Shown here piece by piece: positions 61,884 to 64,000 of a stretch of DNA of 64,000 bases. The position numbers and the translations under genes were made by a program. The DNA is from Acidobacteriota bacterium. GTDB lineage: Bacteria; Acidobacteriota; Blastocatellia; Pyrinomonadales; Pyrinomonadaceae. Where the stretch lies: NCBI GenBank assembly GCA_025463135.1, contig JAOAPY010000010.1:78089-142088 (forward strand), in the 5' to 3' direction. Within the stretch, counting starts at the first letter, position 1. Every line of letters starts with the position of its first letter. Under the pieces are notes generated by a model. The model did not search any database, was not told where the DNA came from, and saw only the letters and a list, made by a program, of their open reading frames with translations.

Positions 61884-61938
61884 AAATCTCGTCCGTCTGA
61901 TTAATTGCTGTAGAATCCCCCAACTTTACCGAAATCAG

Positions 61939-63147
61939 ATGGACATAGGACCACCAATCGAACAAGTTCCTGAGGGTCATCGAGCCGCTTTGTTCGCGGG
62001 CTTTCTCGGTTGGACGCTTGATGCTTTTGATTTTTTTCTGGTGGTCTTTTCGCTGACGGCCATTGCGGAGGAATTCCACCGGCCGGATAAGGACATTGCC
62101 CTCTCGATCGCTGTCACGCTTGCCTTTCGTCCGGTAGGCGCATTCATCTTTGGTCTGCTGGCAGATCGTTATGGCCGCCGTCTGCCGCTGATAATGGATC
62201 TCATTTTCTTTTCCATCGTCGAGGTGCTTTCCGGGCTCGCGCCGAATTACGCTACTTTCCTGGTGTTGCGGGCACTCTTTGGAATTGGGATGGGCGGCGA
62301 ATGGGGTGTGGGTGCATCGCTGGCAATGGAGAAAGTTCCGCCGCGATTGCGCGGCGTGCTGTCGGGCCTGCTTCAGGAGGGATACGCCGCCGGTTATCTG
62401 CTCGCGGCCGGCTGCTACTTTTTTGTTTTTCCGCATTGGGGCTGGCGTCCGATGTTCTTTATTGGCGGTTTACCGGCCCTGCTGGCCATCTATGTTCGCC
62501 TGCAAGTGAAAGAGTCAGAGGTTTGGAAAAAAACGCGTCATGAGAACTGGGGACAGCTGGGTCGCGGCATCGCTTCGCATTGGAAATTATTTATTTATCT
62601 GGTGCTGTTGATGATGATGATGAACTTCGTTTCACATGGAACGCAGGACATGTACCCCACGCTGCTGAAACGACAGTGGGGATTTAGTCCCCAGAAAGTA
62701 GCCGCGGTGACGGCGCTTTCAATGGTTGGAGCCATCGCCGGCGGTGTTGTCTTTGGTCTGGCGTCAGATCGCTTTGGGCGCCGCCGTTCGATGATTGCGG
62801 CTCTGATATGCGCTTTGGCAGTTATTCCGCTTTGGGCATTTTCGCCCTCGCTGGGACTGCTGGTGGCAGGCGGGTTCCTGATGCAGTTCATGGTCCAGGG
62901 GGCGTGGGGTGTCATTCCAGCGCACCTTACCGAGCTCTCGCCGGATTCCGTGCGCGGCTTCCTGCCGGGCTTTGCCTATCAATGCGGCGTATTGCTGGCA
63001 GGTTCAGTCGCTTACGTCGAAGCACTATTCGCGCAACGGATGAGTTATGCAACGGCCATGGCTTTAACCGCCATCACCGTGTTCGTAGGCGCAATCATCA
63101 TTACCGCCCTCGGGCGAGAGCGTCACGGTATACAGTTCGGCGGTTGA
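61939..63147 (+). CDS. MFS transporter, sialate/lactate (SHS-like) family
   Basis: I choose the ATG at 61939 (MDIGPPIEQVPEGHRAALF), because the upstream start at 61873 lies in repeat DNA. The 402-residue protein has about 12 helices, FLGWTLDAFDFFLVVFSLTA in helix 1, ADRYGRRLPLIMD (MFS loop 2-3 motif) and SDRFGRRRSMI (loop 8-9). The 'GWtlDafDff' segment is seen in sialic-acid:H+ and lactate:H+ symporters. The substrate is likely a small organic acid. The gene ends 13 bases before alkD. Confidence 0.85.
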   Translation: MDIGPPIEQVPEGHRAALFAGFLGWTLDAFDFFLVVFSLTAIAEEFHRPDKDIALSIAVTLAFRPVGAFIFGLLADRYGRRLPLIMDLIFFSIVEVLSGLAPNYATFLVLRALFGIGMGGEWGVGASLAMEKVPPRLRGVLSGLLQEGYAAGYLLAAGCYFFVFPHWGWRPMFFIGGLPALLAIYVRLQVKESEVWKKTRHENWGQLGRGIASHWKLFIYLVLLMMMMNFVSHGTQDMYPTLLKRQWGFSPQKVAAVTALSMVGAIAGGVVFGLASDRFGRRRSMIAALICALAVIPLWAFSPSLGLLVAGGFLMQFMVQGAWGVIPAHLTELSPDSVRGFLPGFAYQCGVLLAGSVAYVEALFAQRMSYATAMALTAITVFVGAIIITALGRERHGIQFGG

Positions 63148-63160
63148 GCTCGGATCAGGA

Positions 63161-63847
63161 ATGCAAATCGCGAATACTCGAGAGGTCCAGCGCCTCGAGA
63201 CCGAAATTGTCGAGCGAATATCTTCGCTGGCAAGTCCCACCACCGATAAGGTGCGCGCAGTCCGTCGCCAGTACTCCAAACAAATCGCCAGGTCTTCCGC
63301 GGAATTAGTCATCAATCTGGCAGCCAGGTTGATCGATCGTTCGGGTTTCATGTTTCGTTTTGTTGGTTATGAACTGATCCTGTTTCACAAGCCGGCTCTT
63401 ACGACCCTTGATGGAACGATTCTGGAACGTTTAGGGCGGGGAATGGACAATTGGGCGGCGGTTGACACCTTCGCGTCGTATCTTGCGGGCCCTGCCTGGC
63501 GGGAACGCCAGGTTCCGGACCAGTTGATTCATAAGTGGGCTCGTTCGCGCGACCGTTGGTGGCGTCGCGCCGCGTTGGTCAGCACTGTGCCGCTCAATAA
63601 TAAGGCAAGAGGCGGCACCGGCGATGCTGCTCGCACACTGGCGATTTGTGAAATACTCGCGAGCGACCACGACGACATGATAGTGAAAGCGATGTCCTGG
63701 GCGCTCAGAGAGTTGGCAAAGCGTGATGCTTCTGCGGTGCGGGGCTTCGTGCATGACCATCAGAAAGCCCTGGCCGCGAGAGTAATTCGTGAGGTTAACA
63801 ATAAACTTCAAACAGGCTTAAAGAATCCCAAGTCGGGCGAGGGTTGA
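63161..63847 (+). CDS. AlkD-like DNA alkylation repair protein
   Basis: The 228-residue protein is built of HEAT-like helices (VRAVRRQYSKQIARSSAELV, WRERQVPDQLIHKWARSRDR, WWRRAALVSTVPLNN, MIVKAMSWALRELAKRD). The WWRRAALVS segment and SWALREL match the AlkC/AlkD family of glycosylases that excise bulky N-alkylated bases. TCAGGA precedes the ATG. The gene follows the MFS gene closely and may be its co-transcript. The last 150 bases of the window hold no gene start I can confirm. Confidence 0.85.
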   Translation: MQIANTREVQRLETEIVERISSLASPTTDKVRAVRRQYSKQIARSSAELVINLAARLIDRSGFMFRFVGYELILFHKPALTTLDGTILERLGRGMDNWAAVDTFASYLAGPAWRERQVPDQLIHKWARSRDRWWRRAALVSTVPLNNKARGGTGDAARTLAICEILASDHDDMIVKAMSWALRELAKRDASAVRGFVHDHQKALAARVIREVNNKLQTGLKNPKSGEG

Positions 63848-64000
63848 ATAGTCTTACTCAATCGACAAACTGAAGAGCCACTTGCAAAAGTCACCAAGAG
63901 GAAACAGCTGTTTGAGAAATAAGAAAAGACACAGCGAGGGATCTGGTCTGTAGAATGACGTTGCTGAGACGATCACGCAGACGGAGAAACATCACTATGT

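Noticed and set aside
61873..61938. Upstream start of the MFS transporter giving 22 extra residues
   Set aside because: These codons lie in a family E repeat arm and its flank, and the MFS fold begins after the ATG at 61939.

Overview
The window reads as a chromosomal segment of an Acidobacteriota bacterium, most likely class Blastocatellia. This is an inference from gene content: tandem GWxTD-domain proteins, a propeller-type sensor kinase, TPR proteins with a Fis-like HTH, an SLH-bearing S8 protease, and TamB/Omp85/SurA-like envelope genes, together with very many short palindromic intergenic repeats. There is no rRNA, no tRNA, no CRISPR array, no transposase and no phage module that I can see. 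Both strands are coding, mostly as short operons.

Layout. 0-6 kb: a nested inverted repeat, a decayed J-domain gene, a MazEF-type toxin-antitoxin pair, a DUF72 protein, an exported LolA-like protein, a tiny metallothionein gene and an ankyrin fusion protein. 6-13 kb: psuG, a propeller histidine kinase with its response regulator, and an exported FG-GAP-like protein. 13-20 kb: an M19 dipeptidase, a small disordered protein, hemW, cmk, ribE, a DUF2059 protein and ribBA, the last with substitutions at metal-ligand positions. 20-30.6 kb: an outer-membrane biogenesis block (TamB-like, Omp85-like, SurA-like) followed by a patatin. 30.8-36.6 kb: a class A PBP, acpS, pgeF, a lone DsbD N-terminal domain protein and rlmN. 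36.8-44.6 kb: two GWxTD paralogues, tatC and tatA, a nitroreductase and an ATP-dependent DNA ligase.

44.8-57.3 kb is the most unusual part. A small exported two-cysteine protein is divergent from a TPR regulator with a C-terminal Fis-like HTH. Next come a SurA-like chaperone fused to a DsbA-like thioredoxin domain and, convergent with it, a secreted peroxiredoxin whose peroxidatic position is an in-frame TGA followed by a bSECIS-like hairpin. A truncated MalT-type ATPase and a full-length MalT-type ATPase/TPR/SARP regulator follow. The block ends with an S8 protease carrying an invariant octapeptide array and SLH domains. 57-64 kb holds a PilZ protein, two methyltransferases, a small membrane protein, msrQ and msrP, an MFS transporter and an AlkD-like DNA repair protein.

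Two themes run through the window. The first is envelope redox and protein quality control: DsbA fusion, DsbD N-domain, selenoprotein peroxiredoxin, MsrPQ, Tat, TamB/Omp85/SurA. The second is a dense set of at least a dozen families of two-armed palindromic or low-complexity repeats. These fill intergenic spaces and have repeatedly supplied stop codons, C-terminal residues and even signal-peptide cores of neighbouring genes.
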